NCBI RefSeq assembly: GCF_004136015.1
Contig: NZ_CP024866.1
Coordinates: 5,800,066-5,864,065 of the forward strand
DNA: 64,000 bases
Direction: 5' to 3'
Origin: Pseudomonas sp. ACM7
Lineage (GTDB): Bacteria; Pseudomonadota; Gammaproteobacteria; Pseudomonadales; Pseudomonadaceae
Numbering within the stretch: position 1 is the first letter of the stretch; every line of letters begins with the position of its first letter. This document shows positions 36,992 through 45,877 of the stretch, one piece after another. A program made the translations under genes and the position numbers. Below the pieces are notes generated by a model, which worked only from the letters and a program-made list of their open reading frames with translations, made no database searches and had not been told where the DNA came from.

Positions 36992-37015
36992 CGTTGAACG
37001 CTGACGAGGACCGCG

Positions 37016-38053
37016 TCAGACCGGCGCGGCCTCCTCGATTTCAAGCGATTCATCGGCCCGATACTGACCGGGTGTCATGCCAAACCAGCGGCTACAGGCT
37101 TTGTTGAAGCTGCTGTGATCATGAAAACCAAGGAGATAGGCGACATGCTTCATGTTGAAGTGAGAATGACGCAGGTAAAAATCGGCCAGTTGCCGGCGCA
37201 CCGCGTTCTGCACATCCTTGAATTGCGTCCCTTCTTTTTCCAGCGCGCGTTGCAGCGTCCGCTTGCTGATGTTCAATGCCGCCGCGATCGACTCCATGTC
37301 GCACTGTCCATGGCCCTGACTCAAGCGCTCGGTAAGCAGCGCGCGAATCCTGCCGACGATGCAAAAACCAAACAGCAGGTCCAGTTGCGCCTCGGCAAAA
37401 CTGTCATGCAGCACTGCCAACGCTTCGTTGGCCATGCTCAACGGACGGAGCAGCTCCTGCCCGTCAAACAAAATGCTGTCGTAAGCCGCGTCGAAACGCA
37501 GGTCGCAGCCAAACAAACGTCGATGCTCGGTGGTGTCTTCAGGTTCGGGATAGCTGAACTCCACGCTCAAGGGTTGCGGTGAGTTGCCGCCCGCCAGCTT
37601 ACGGCAGAAGCCCAGCAATGAAGCCAGCGCTGCATCGGTGTATTGGCGAGGTTTGACCGAGCCTTTTTGTTGATGATCGAGGCCGGAAAGTCGGTAATTC
37701 TGCTGTTCCGATGTAAAGAAAAGACTGAATCCAGTGCCGATCAACGGACTGAAACGGACCAGTCTTTCAAGGGCTTTTTTCAGATTCAGGCTGGACATCA
37801 TGGTGTAGCCGACGATCTGAAAGCTGCCGGGGTGGAAACTTCCATAGGCCCTCAAGCCAATGTGCGGATCACCCGAGGCCTGAGCGGCCAGATCCCATAG
37901 TCGATAGATAGCCCTTCGCTCGCAAAACGCTCCTGGTTTGTTCGCGAGCTTCATGTCTAGTTCAGCCTCCTGACACAGACTGGCAACATCCAGTCCTTGA
38001 GCTAAGAGCGTATTTACCAGCACGCTGGCATAGCCTGAACTCATTCTATACAT
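37016..38053 (-). CDS. phbR: AraC-family regulator of the phb operon
   Basis: Transcriptional activator of 345 residues with an N-terminal arabinose-binding-like domain of the OruR/ArgR-type subgroup (YRLWDLAAQASGDPHIGLRA; GYTMMSSLNLKKALERLV) and a C-terminal double helix-turn-helix (ESIAAALNISKRTLQRALEK; HVAYLLGFHDHSSFNKACSRWFG). PhbR of this type is the activator encoded before phbBAC in PHB-making Pseudomonas. It is transcribed away from phbB, with 494 bases between them that include a large palindromic repeat. The inducer is unknown. Confidence 0.85.
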   Translation of the reverse strand: MYRMSSGYASVLVNTLLAQGLDVASLCQEAELDMKLANKPGAFCERRAIYRLWDLAAQASGDPHIGLRAYGSFHPGSFQIVGYTMMSSLNLKKALERLVRFSPLIGTGFSLFFTSEQQNYRLSGLDHQQKGSVKPRQYTDAALASLLGFCRKLAGGNSPQPLSVEFSYPEPEDTTEHRRLFGCDLRFDAAYDSILFDGQELLRPLSMANEALAVLHDSFAEAQLDLLFGFCIVGRIRALLTERLSQGHGQCDMESIAAALNISKRTLQRALEKEGTQFKDVQNAVRRQLADFYLRHSHFNMKHVAYLLGFHDHSSFNKACSRWFGMTPGQYRADESLEIEEAAPV

Positions 38054-38208
38054 GGCGTCCTCAATGACCTGTGGAACCGAACATCCTGTCCGGAGCCATG
38101 ACTGATCTGCGATGAATCAAATACTAACGGGTGGTTCAGTTGCCAATATTGATCCCAGTATAGGTACTCCTGACTTTTAGCCACTATTTCAGGGCATTCG
38201 TCTCACCC

Positions 38209-38383
38209 TGTAGCAGCTGCCGAGCCCGCGAGGCTGCGTTCGAGCCGGGGTCGCGCTCGACCGAAGTCCTCGCAAATCCGGCGTACGCGGTTTGGCTGAA
38301 AGACCACGGTGTCCGGTTTTACGACTGCTTCGTCCGAACGCGGCCCGAGCCGAACGCAGCCTCGCAGGCTCGGCAGCTGCTAC
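38209..38383. repeat. Large palindromic dispersed repeat, copy 3, rearranged
   Basis: TGTAGCAGCTGCCGAGCCCGCGAGGCTGCGTTCG on the left is mirrored by CGAACGCAGCCTCGCAGGCTCGGCAGCTGCTAC on the right. At 175 bp it is about 28 bases longer than copies 2 and 4; GAGCCGGGGTCGCGCTCGACC and CCGAACGCGGCCCGAG look inserted into the arms. It fills the middle of the phbR-phbB gap; the rest of 38054-38547 shows no gene, and the phbB promoter presumably lies at 38390-38540. Confidence 0.75.
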
Positions 38384-38547
38384 TCGAACGCTTCGAGGCG
38401 ACGACAGCAGTGTCGAATAGTTCTATTTCATTTCGTGCATGGCACCGTTGGACACCAGACCGTCACCTCTCAACACTTCCGCACACCCCGTCTATGCCGA
38501 ACAATCCCCCCATCTTGCAACGCAAAATACAAAAAGGAAGAGAGCAT

Positions 38548-39294
38548 ATGAAGTCGCTTGGTCGTATTGCGTTGGTCACGGGTGGTATGGGTGGGATTGG
38601 CACTGCGATAAGCCAACGCCTGTACAAGGAAGGATTCAAGGTCATCGTGGGCTGTAGCTCAGATTCCTCCCGCAAGAAAGAATGGATGGCGAGCCAACTG
38701 GAGGCGGGTTATCAATTCGAATGCATCTACGGCGACATCACCGATTGGGAATCAACGCGCAAAGCGTTCGAGATGGCTCGCGAGCAGTACGGCCCGATCG
38801 ATGTATTGGTCAACAACGCCGGCATCACACGTGATGCTTCCTTTCGCAAACTGACGCCCGAAGACTGGAACGCGGTCATCGGCACTAACCTGAGCGGCCT
38901 GTTCAACACCACCAAACAGGTGATTGAAGGAATGTTGGCCAAGGGTTGGGGACGGGTCATCAACATCTCATCGATCAACGGTCAGCGCGGCCAGTTCGGC
39001 CAGACCAACTACAGCGCGGCCAAGGCCGGCATCCATGGTTTCACCATGGCCCTGGCCCGGGAAGTGTCCGGCAAGGGCGTGACCGTCAATACCGTCTCCC
39101 CAGGCTACATCCAGACCAGCATGACCGCGGCCATCCGCCCGGACATTCTCGACACCATGATCGCGGCCACACCGGTCGGGCGCCTCGGCCAACCTGAAGA
39201 AATCGCTTCCATCGTGGCCTGGCTGGCTTCCGATGAATCAGCCTATAGCACCGGGGCCGACTTCTCGGTCAACGGCGGCATGAACATGCAGTAG
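38548..39294 (+). CDS. phbB: Acetoacetyl-CoA reductase
   Basis: NADPH-dependent short-chain dehydrogenase of 248 residues that makes (R)-3-hydroxybutyryl-CoA, the PHB monomer. The start MKSLGRIALVTGG has AAGGAAGAG upstream; the frame is open for 46 codons before it. Motifs: TGGMGGIG nucleotide site, NNAGITRD, catalytic Ser in INISSINGQRGQFG and Tyr-x3-Lys in TNYSAAKAG, and PGYIQTSM. It is closer to PhaB than to FabG because of the VTGGMGGIGTAI start and its operon position with phbA and phbC. Confidence 0.9.
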   Translation: MKSLGRIALVTGGMGGIGTAISQRLYKEGFKVIVGCSSDSSRKKEWMASQLEAGYQFECIYGDITDWESTRKAFEMAREQYGPIDVLVNNAGITRDASFRKLTPEDWNAVIGTNLSGLFNTTKQVIEGMLAKGWGRVINISSINGQRGQFGQTNYSAAKAGIHGFTMALAREVSGKGVTVNTVSPGYIQTSMTAAIRPDILDTMIAATPVGRLGQPEEIASIVAWLASDESAYSTGADFSVNGGMNMQ

Positions 39295-39351
39295 ACCTGT
39301 CAGGGCAAGGATGCCCTGCTTCCGCTCGACAAAATCTTAATGAGGTCACGC

Positions 39352-40530
39352 ATGAACGAAGTCGTAATCGTTGCCGCTACTCGTACCGCCATTGGCAGTT
39401 TCCAAGGTGCCTTGTCCGCGATTCCAGCCACCGAACTGGGCGCGGCGGTCATTCGCCGTTTGCTGGAAGAGACCGGTCTGGACGGCTCGCAGATCGATGA
39501 AGTGATCCTCGGCCAGGTACTCACCGCAGGCTCGGGGCAAAACCCGGCACGCCAGACGGCGATCAAGGCCGGCCTGCCCCATACCACCCCTGCCCTGACC
39601 CTGAACAAGGTCTGCGGCTCGGGCCTCAAGGCTGTCCAGCTGGCGGTCCAGGCCATCCGTTGCGGCGACGCCGAACTCATCATTGCCGGCGGTCAGGAAA
39701 ACATGAGCCTGGCACCGTATGTGCTGCCCAAGGCCCGTACCGGTTTGCGTCTGGGTCATGCGCAACTGCAAGACAGCGTGATTCAGGACGGTTTGTGGGA
39801 TGCTTTCAACGACTACCACATGGGCATCACCGCCGAGAATCTGGCAGAGAAGTACAGCCTCAGTCGCGAAGACCAGGACGCTTTCGCCGCGGCCTCGCAA
39901 CAGAAAGCCGCTGCTGCCATCGAAGCGGGTTACTTCAAGCGTGAAATCACCCCGATCCTGATCCCTCAGCGCAAAGGTGAGCCGCTGGTCTTCGACACCG
40001 ATGAACAGCCGCGTCCGGACAGCACGCTGCAAGCGCTGGGCAACCTCAAACCCGCGTTCCAGAAAAACGGCAGCGTGACCGCCGGCAACTCCTCGACCCT
40101 CAACGATGGTGCCGCCGTGCTGTTGCTGGCCAGCGCCGCCAAGGCCAAGGCCCTCGGCTTGCCGGTTCTGGCACGCATCAAGGCTTACGCCAGCGCTGGC
40201 GTGGACCCGTCGATCATGGGCATCGGCCCGGTGCCGGCCACCCGCTTGGCATTGACCAAAGCCGGCTGGAGCCTGGACGACCTCGACCTGATCGAAGCCA
40301 ATGAAGCGTTCGCCGCGCAATCACTGGCAGTCGGCAAGGAACTGGGTTGGGACACCAGCAAAGTCAACGTCAATGGCGGCGCGATTGCCCTGGGTCATCC
40401 GATCGGTGCATCGGGTGCGCGGATTCTGGTGTCGCTGTTGCATGAGCTGATTCGTCGCGACGGCAAAAAAGGCTTGGCTACGTTGTGCATCGGTGGCGGC
40501 CAGGGCGTCAGCCTGGTCATCGAGCGCTAG
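39352..40530 (+). CDS. phbA: Acetyl-CoA acetyltransferase (beta-ketothiolase)
   Basis: Thiolase of 392 residues that condenses two acetyl-CoA into acetoacetyl-CoA, the first step of PHB synthesis. The start [12 protein letters not shown] has GAGG upstream; the ATG 12 bases earlier is less suitable. The acyl-carrying cysteine is Cys88 in [12 protein letters not shown]. The other active-site parts are [17 protein letters not shown] (His) and [11 protein letters not shown] (Cys). It is 57 bases after phbB, where a CAGGGCA-AGGA-TGCCCTG stem (39301-39318) could stabilise the message. A strong terminator follows before phbC. Confidence 0.9.
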   Translation: MNEVVIVAATRTAIGSFQGALSAIPATELGAAVIRRLLEETGLDGSQIDEVILGQVLTAGSGQNPARQTAIKAGLPHTTPALTLNKVCGSGLKAVQLAVQAIRCGDAELIIAGGQENMSLAPYVLPKARTGLRLGHAQLQDSVIQDGLWDAFNDYHMGITAENLAEKYSLSREDQDAFAAASQQKAAAAIEAGYFKREITPILIPQRKGEPLVFDTDEQPRPDSTLQALGNLKPAFQKNGSVTAGNSSTLNDGAAVLLLASAAKAKALGLPVLARIKAYASAGVDPSIMGIGPVPATRLALTKAGWSLDDLDLIEANEAFAAQSLAVGKELGWDTSKVNVNGGAIALGHPIGASGARILVSLLHELIRRDGKKGLATLCIGGGQGVSLVIER

Positions 40531-40560
40531 AAACACAGGAGTGTTTGCTTAAGTTGCTGA

Positions 40561-40593
40561 CGCGGCGCCGAAGTCCGGCGCCGCGGTTTTTTT
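40561..40593 (+). terminator. Strong intrinsic terminator between phbA and phbC
   Basis: CGCGGCGCCG and CGGCGCCGCG form a perfect 10-bp GC stem around AAGTC, followed by G and seven T. It ends 33 bases before the phbC start. A smaller AAACAC-AGGA-GTGTTT stem precedes it (40531-40546). Confidence 0.85.
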
Positions 40594-40626
40594 CTACCCG
40601 GTTTACGTAAGTGGGCAAGGAGTTCC

Positions 40627-42330
40627 ATGGACAACAACGCGCATACCTTCAACACCTTCTGGTCAGGCCAGGTTCCGTTCATTGCCTCCTTTGCAGTGCA
40701 ACAATTACGTCTCTGGGTCAGTAGCAATCCGTGGTTTACCGGCCAGGAATACAACGAGTGGTTTGACCTGCCGCACGGCACCCTGGACAGCCTTCAATCG
40801 GATTACCAACAGCAATGGGGCGAACTCGGCCAGCAACTGCTGACCGGTCAGCCATTCAGCTTCGACGATCGACGTTTTTCCAGCGGCAACTGGAGCCAGC
40901 CACTGTTCGGCTCCCTCGCCGCCTTTTATCTGCTCAACGCAGGGTTTCTGCTGAAGCTGCTGGACACGTTAGCGATCCCGGACAAAAAACCGCGCCAACG
41001 CCTACTCTATCTGGTGGAACAAGCCATCGCCGCCGGGGCGCCGAGTAACTTTCTGGCCAGCAACCCCGATGCGCTGCAACGTGTCGTCGATACTCAGGGA
41101 AGCAGCCTCCTCACCGGCCTGTTGCACCTGGCCAGCGACCTGCAAGAAGGCAAGATGCGCCAGTGCGACGCCGGCGCCTTCAAAGTCGGTGTCGATCTCG
41201 CCAACACCCCCGGCGAAGTGGTGTTCGAGAACGAACTCTTCCAGCTCATCCAGTATTACCCGCAAAGCGAAACCCAGTACCAGCGTCCGGTGTTTGTCGT
41301 GCCGCCGTCGATCAACAAGTACTACATTCTCGACCTGCGCCCGGACAACTCGATGGTTGGCCATTTGTTGAAACAAGGGCACCCGGTGTTTCTGATGTCG
41401 TGGCGCAACTTCGACCAGGAGCACGCTGGCACCACCTGGGATGACCTGATCGAAACCGGCATCATCAAAGGCCTGCAAGTGACCCGCGAAATTAGCGGCG
41501 AGCAGCGGCCCAATTGCGTCGGCTTCTGCATCGGCGGCACCTTGTTGAGTTCGGCGCTGGCGGTCCTGGCGGCGCGCGGCGACCGCGAGATTGGCAGCGT
41601 GAGCCTGTTGACCACCTTCCTCGACTACCTCGATACCGGCCCCATCGACATCTTCGTCGACGAACAATTGGTGGCCTACCGCGAGCGCACCATCGGCGGC
41701 CAAGATGGCCCCATCGGCCTGTTCAAGGGCGAGGACATGGGCAACACCTTCTCGCTGCTGCGCCCCAATGACTTGTGGTGGAACTACAACGTCGACAAAT
41801 ACCTCAAGGGCCAGAAACCGATCCCTCTTGACCTGCTGTTCTGGAACAACGACAGCACCAACCTCCCGGGCCCGATGTATTGCTGGTATCTGCGCCACAC
41901 CTATCTGCAGAACGACCTGAAATCCGGTGAGCTGGACTGTTGCGGGGTCAAGCTGGACCTGCGCGCCATCAATGCTCCAGCGTACATCCTCGCCACCCAT
42001 GACGATCACATCGTGCCGTGGAGAAGCGCTTACGCCAGCACCGAGTTGCTCTCCGGGACCAAGCGTTTTGTGCTGGGCGCATCAGGGCATATCGCCGGGG
42101 TGATCAACCCGCCGGCAAAGGAAAAACGCCACTACTGGACCAACAACCGGGTCACCAAAAACCCGGAAACCTGGTTCAAGAACGCCCAGCAACATTCCGG
42201 TAGCTGGTGGAATGACTGGTTCGTCTGGCTGGCTGAACAGTCCGGCGAGCGCCAGCCCTCGGTGCTGCATACCGGTAACGCGCAATACCCGGCGATTGAG
42301 TCGGCGCCTGGGCGTTATGTGATGCAGTGA
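40627..42330 (+). CDS. phbC: Class I-type poly(3-hydroxyalkanoate) synthase
   Basis: PHB-forming polymerase of 567 residues acting on granules. The PhaC N-terminal domain covers about residues 60-230. The catalytic box is GFCIGGT with Cys301; Asp460 (in DDHIVPW) and His488 (in GASGHIAGVINPP) complete the triad. The length and operon with phbA/phbB fit short-chain synthases rather than the class II mcl-PHA synthases of pseudomonads, which sit elsewhere with phaZ. AAGGAG lies just before the ATG. A strong terminator between phbA and this gene suggests read-through control or a separate promoter in the short 57-base gap or within phbA. Confidence 0.92.
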   Translation: MDNNAHTFNTFWSGQVPFIASFAVQQLRLWVSSNPWFTGQEYNEWFDLPHGTLDSLQSDYQQQWGELGQQLLTGQPFSFDDRRFSSGNWSQPLFGSLAAFYLLNAGFLLKLLDTLAIPDKKPRQRLLYLVEQAIAAGAPSNFLASNPDALQRVVDTQGSSLLTGLLHLASDLQEGKMRQCDAGAFKVGVDLANTPGEVVFENELFQLIQYYPQSETQYQRPVFVVPPSINKYYILDLRPDNSMVGHLLKQGHPVFLMSWRNFDQEHAGTTWDDLIETGIIKGLQVTREISGEQRPNCVGFCIGGTLLSSALAVLAARGDREIGSVSLLTTFLDYLDTGPIDIFVDEQLVAYRERTIGGQDGPIGLFKGEDMGNTFSLLRPNDLWWNYNVDKYLKGQKPIPLDLLFWNNDSTNLPGPMYCWYLRHTYLQNDLKSGELDCCGVKLDLRAINAPAYILATHDDHIVPWRSAYASTELLSGTKRFVLGASGHIAGVINPPAKEKRHYWTNNRVTKNPETWFKNAQQHSGSWWNDWFVWLAEQSGERQPSVLHTGNAQYPAIESAPGRYVMQ

Positions 42331-42396
42331 TCGACAACCCTGCACGGCGAAAAACTCGGCTCTGTGGTAGTGCCATTTCAGCAACAACGCCTGTTT

Positions 42397-42543
42397 TGTA
42401 GCAGCTGTCGAGCCTGCTAGGCTGCGTCCGACTGCGAAGCAGTCGTAAACCCTGTGTATGCGGTGCGTCTGACGCACCGCAATGTCTGACCTTGCGGCTG
42501 CTACGCAGCCGGACGCAGCCTCGCAAGCTCGACAGCTGCTACA
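42397..42543. repeat. Large palindromic dispersed repeat, copy 4
   Basis: TGTAGCAGCTGTCGAGC...GCTGCGTCCGACTGCGAAGCAGTCG is mirrored by its near-complement ending GCTCGACAGCTGCTACA (147 bp, as copy 2). It follows phbC. The rest of 42331-42862 has no gene; it holds two direct copies of GTCCCACAAG (42653 and 42693, 40 bases apart) and the promoter region of the toxin-antitoxin pair, with a possible TATGAT -10 box at 42827. Confidence 0.75.
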
Positions 42544-42862
42544 GCGCCGAACGGGGTGAAGCAGCATTCCGGCAAGCCCCCTCGCCACAGAGGATCGTGA
42601 CTACTCAGATGGAACGCGCGATCTTGACTGTGTGGATTTGGCGCTAGCGCGGGTCCCACAAGTGGTGTCGAAAATCAAAAAATAGAGGATTTGTCCCACA
42701 AGTTTTTCGGGTTGGCCGTCGGACGCGCGACGTTTAACGTGGTGGCTCAAGTCAGGCAAGAGAGAGAGCGTCTGGCGCCCGGCAGGCTTGGTCAAACTCA
42801 ATTGCGCAGGTTGCGACAGTTGGCGCTATGATTACGTCAAATGTCGTATGGAGGTAATCGGT

Positions 42863-43372
42863 ATGCCCGCCGCGAATCAAGCAGACAAGCCTGCCGTCAA
42901 ATCCACAGGAAAAGCAGTCGTAGCGACGGAGACAAAAAGTGTCACGCGAAAGCCGACTGAGGTGCTGTTACATGGCCGCGAAGGTGATACGCGCATGTTG
43001 ATCATCCGATACACAAAGGAAGGCTTTGACCTGAGCGACGTCAGGGACATGCTTTCTATATCCGATCTTTACATGGCGCACGGCCTTGTTCAGCGCATTA
43101 CAGGGAAGTCCCTCAGGACTGTCCAGCGCTTGGCGAAGGAGACCAAACCAGTGCGGCTAAACCAGCAACAAAGTACAGTCGCCTTCCAGTATGCGCAGGC
43201 CCTGGAGCACGCCATCAACGTGTTTGGCAATCAGCAGTTGGCTGAGGATTGGTTGAAGAAACCCTGCAAATACCTGGACGGAAATATCCCGCTGGAGCTG
43301 ATCGACAACTCGCTTGGCTTCCAGGTAGTCGAGGACTATTTGACCCGGATTGAACACGGGGTTTATCAATGA
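42863..43372 (+). CDS. Xre/MbcA/ParS-family antitoxin
   Basis: Antitoxin of a type II pair, 169 residues. The start MPAANQADKP follows GGAGG; two earlier in-frame starts are less likely. The N-terminal 60 residues are disordered and Lys/Thr-rich. The middle holds an Xre-like segment (SDLYMAHGLVQRITGKSLRTVQRLAKE). The C-terminal DUF2384 toxin-binding domain has QALEHAINVFGNQQLAEDWLKKP and GNIPLELIDNSLG...VEDYLTRIEHGVY. It should neutralise the RES protein and repress the pair. Its TGA overlaps the toxin ATG (ATGA). Confidence 0.85.
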   Translation: MPAANQADKPAVKSTGKAVVATETKSVTRKPTEVLLHGREGDTRMLIIRYTKEGFDLSDVRDMLSISDLYMAHGLVQRITGKSLRTVQRLAKETKPVRLNQQQSTVAFQYAQALEHAINVFGNQQLAEDWLKKPCKYLDGNIPLELIDNSLGFQVVEDYLTRIEHGVYQ

Positions 43373-43857
43373 ATCCTCTGCCCTGGGATGGGAAGTGGCA
43401 CGCTTGGCGCCTTGACCGCGAGGTCTTCAAGGACACGTGGGACAGTGGCATTGGTGCGCAGCAATCCGGTGGTCGTTGGAACCCTCCCGGCCGCCGGGTT
43501 ATTTACGCTTCGGCCGACCCGTCCACTGCCATTCTGGAAGTCGCAGCCCACGCAGGCTTCGATACGCTGGATATGGTGCCTCACGTGTTGACGTGCTTCG
43601 AAGTGCTGGATTCGAATTTCATCAAGGTTGTTCAGCCCGATGATGTGCCGAACCCAAATTGGCTCATCCCGTCTCAACTCTCGCCCAATCAGCAGCTGTT
43701 TGCTGATGAGCTACTGGCCAAGCATCCCTTTCTGCTCATCCCGTCTGCGGTTACCCGTCATTCGTGGAATCTATTGGTGAGCTGCGACTTGGCCGCGGAT
43801 CAATTCAAACTTGTTTCTCAGGAACGCTTTGGGCTGGATACCCGGTTGCTCAAGTGA
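43369..43857 (+). CDS. RES-domain toxin, NAD-degrading family
   Basis: Toxin of 162 residues with the RES fold, related to ADP-ribosyltransferases. Studied members (MbcT, P. putida RES) destroy NAD+ or modify a target and stop growth. Conserved residues are visible: Arg in GGRWNPPGR, Tyr/Ser in VIYASADPSTAILE with the glutamate, and Ser/Asn in TRHSWNLLVS near the end. It overlaps the antitoxin by four bases. Its stop lies 10 bases from the 3' end of tRNA-Sec, which is on the other strand; such tRNA 3' ends are common entry points for islands. Confidence 0.88.
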   Translation: MNPLPWDGKWHAWRLDREVFKDTWDSGIGAQQSGGRWNPPGRRVIYASADPSTAILEVAAHAGFDTLDMVPHVLTCFEVLDSNFIKVVQPDDVPNPNWLIPSQLSPNQQLFADELLAKHPFLLIPSAVTRHSWNLLVSCDLAADQFKLVSQERFGLDTRLLK

Positions 43858-43867
43858 AAGGAAAAAT

Positions 43868-43963
43868 TGGCGGAAGGCAGCCGGAGTCGAACCTGCCCGG
43901 GAACGGATGCCGTCCCCAACCGGGTTTGAAGCCCGGCCGCGCCACCGGGCGCGATTGCCTTCC
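43868..43963 (-). tRNA. selC: tRNA-Sec (anticodon UCA)
   Basis: 96-base tRNA with encoded CCA. The acceptor arms GGAAGGC and GCCTTCC pair fully. The anticodon arm CGGGCTTCAAACCCG presents TCA, which reads UGA. The long variable arm and extended acceptor/T stem typical of selenocysteine tRNA are present. A T-run follows the CCA. It lies six bases beyond the selB stop, so it may be cut out of the selAB message. Confidence 0.93.
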
Positions 43964-43969
43964 TTGAAG

Positions 43970-45877
43970 TCAGTGGTCGGTGCCTTGGGCCAAGGCATTG
44001 TCGAGGCGGATATGGCGCTTGTCGCCAAACCGTCGCGTCAGGCCGATCCGGTCGAAGTATTCGAGAATCTGGATGCTGCGCTTGCGACCCAGGCCCACTG
44101 CATCACGAAACGCCGTGACCTGAATCACCGGGTTTTGCGCGGCCAGTTGCACAAGCATAGCCGCCAATCGGCGGATCATCGTATCGGTGTAGAACAGGTC
44201 ACGGACGACTTGATGCACTAATCCCAACCTCGCCATTTTGCACAGCAGCAAGCGCACGGCCGCCTCGTCATGGTCAAGGTCACGCACCCACAGCGGATCA
44301 AAACCAGCCTGTTCGAACAACGGTTGCAAGTGTTGCCACAGGGCTTCGTCGTCTTCGCTCAAACGCACCTGATGATCGGGTAAATGCAGCCATGGCCCGC
44401 TGGCGGCAATGGCCCCGCTGGCGAGTAACTCGTCGAGCAGGCTGATGAACGTCGGACGGTCCAGCGCTGTGCCGGTGAACCGCCGCAGGCGATCCCGGTC
44501 CGGGCCCATTTGATCCGGTTCCAGTTGATGAAAGCGTGCGAGGTGTTCCAGCAATGGTGCTTTCAGTGCTTCCCAGCGGACAGCACTGAACAGTAATGGA
44601 CCTTGGCGGGTGTCGATCAGGCGCACGTCATCGGGCAAAAACCACGTGTTGCGGGGGCGGTTGAACTGACGCTCCAGACGCTGCGGATCGAGCCCGGTAT
44701 CGCTGTTGGCCAATAACGCCGGCAGGCTGTCTTCCAACTGATTGCATGTGGCGAGGGCGTGTAGCTGCGCCAGCCGCTCGGGGCTTCGGCGTTGTCGGGT
44801 CGGTGCAAACGGGTCGAGCACCCGCGCGCCGCCGAGGGTGCGTTGGGCGCTCTGGTCACGCAGGATCAACGGATCGCCCTTCACCGCCTGCACCGGCGCA
44901 TTCAGCAGCAGTTGCGCAAACATCCGTTCACCCGGCGCCAGGCGGGCGCCTTCCAGCAACGCCACCCGCCCGGTCACATCCTGAGTCCCCATGTGAACGT
45001 GCACAGGTTGGAAGTGCTCGAAGGCTTTCGGTTCGCTGGCTAACAATTGCAGGTCGACATCCACTCGCTGGGTCGGCGCGTACAGCCACTCGGCCAGCAA
45101 CCAGTGACCGCGATGAATCTGCTCCAGGGCCAAGCGTTCGGCACTCAGGTTCAACGCGACTCGCTGTCCGGCCATTGCGACTTCGGCGGCCCGGTTCTGT
45201 GCATGCAGGCCGCGCACACGCACGGGTTTGCCCTGCGGGCCGAGCATCAGCGTATCGCCCACTGCTACCACGCCAGACAACGCAGTGCCGGTCACCACGA
45301 TACCGACGCCGGCCACGCTGAAGGCACGATCGATCGCCAGGCGAAAACCACCGGTGGTACTGCGTTGAACGACTTCACGCTGCGCCTTGAGCAAGGCTTG
45401 TCGCAGGGTCTCGATGCCCTCCCCGGTCACACTCGACAGCGCAATCAGCGGCGCGTTGGCATAAGGCCCCGGTGCCAGTAATGTCTGGATCTGATCGCGA
45501 ACGGCTTGCACTCTGGACGGTTCGACGCGGTCGCATTTGCTGATCGCAACCATTGCCCGAGGGATGCCCAGCAGTTCAACGATGGCCAGGTGTTCGCGGG
45601 TTTGCGGCATGACGCCGTCGTCGGCCGCGACCACCAGCAACACCAGATCAATGCCCTGAGCCCCCGCCAACATGTTGTGGGTGAAACGCTCATGACCGGG
45701 CACATCGATAAAACCGGTCAGGGGCGCTTGCGGTTCCAGCGCCGCGTAAAGGTAGCCGAGGTCGATGGTCATGCCGCGTTCACGTTCTTCCCGGCGACGG
45801 TCGCCGGCCTGACCGGTCAGGGCCTGGAGCAAGGCGGTCTTGCCGTGGTCGATGTGCCCTGCGGTGCCGACGATCAC
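43970..45877 (-). CDS. selB: Selenocysteine-specific elongation factor
   Basis: GTPase of 635 residues that carries Sec-tRNA to UGA codons marked by a SECIS hairpin. I start at GTG (45877), giving [20 protein letters not shown] precedes it and the GTGA overlaps the selA stop. A longer frame to 45916 would put 13 odd residues before the G1 loop. G-domain motifs: GHIDHGKT, the [13 protein letters not shown] block, and SKCD. Domains II and III follow, and winged helices fill the C-terminal half ([48 protein letters not shown] end) for SECIS binding. It is in one unit with selA upstream and selC downstream. Confidence 0.93.
   Translation of the reverse strand: MIVGTAGHIDHGKTALLQALTGQAGDRRREERERGMTIDLGYLYAALEPQAPLTGFIDVPGHERFTHNMLAGAQGIDLVLLVVAADDGVMPQTREHLAIVELLGIPRAMVAISKCDRVEPSRVQAVRDQIQTLLAPGPYANAPLIALSSVTGEGIETLRQALLKAQREVVQRSTTGGFRLAIDRAFSVAGVGIVVTGTALSGVVAVGDTLMLGPQGKPVRVRGLHAQNRAAEVAMAGQRVALNLSAERLALEQIHRGHWLLAEWLYAPTQRVDVDLQLLASEPKAFEHFQPVHVHMGTQDVTGRVALLEGARLAPGERMFAQLLLNAPVQAVKGDPLILRDQSAQRTLGGARVLDPFAPTRQRRSPERLAQLHALATCNQLEDSLPALLANSDTGLDPQRLERQFNRPRNTWFLPDDVRLIDTRQGPLLFSAVRWEALKAPLLEHLARFHQLEPDQMGPDRDRLRRFTGTALDRPTFISLLDELLASGAIAASGPWLHLPDHQVRLSEDDEALWQHLQPLFEQAGFDPLWVRDLDHDEAAVRLLLCKMARLGLVHQVVRDLFYTDTMIRRLAAMLVQLAAQNPVIQVTAFRDAVGLGRKRSIQILEYFDRIGLTRRFGDKRHIRLDNALAQGTDH

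Noticed and set aside
38410..38547. 46-codon N-terminal extension of phbB
   Set aside because: The extension has no dehydrogenase character; MKSLGRIALVTGG with an AAGGAAGAG site is the family start.
42653..42702. Two direct copies of GTCCCACAAG considered as CRISPR or iteron start
   Set aside because: Only two 10-base copies, no array, no cas or rep gene.
42601..42801. 66-codon minus-strand ORF in the phbC/antitoxin gap
   Set aside because: No ribosome site, odd composition, and it covers the repeat-like GTCCCACAAG region and the likely antitoxin promoter.
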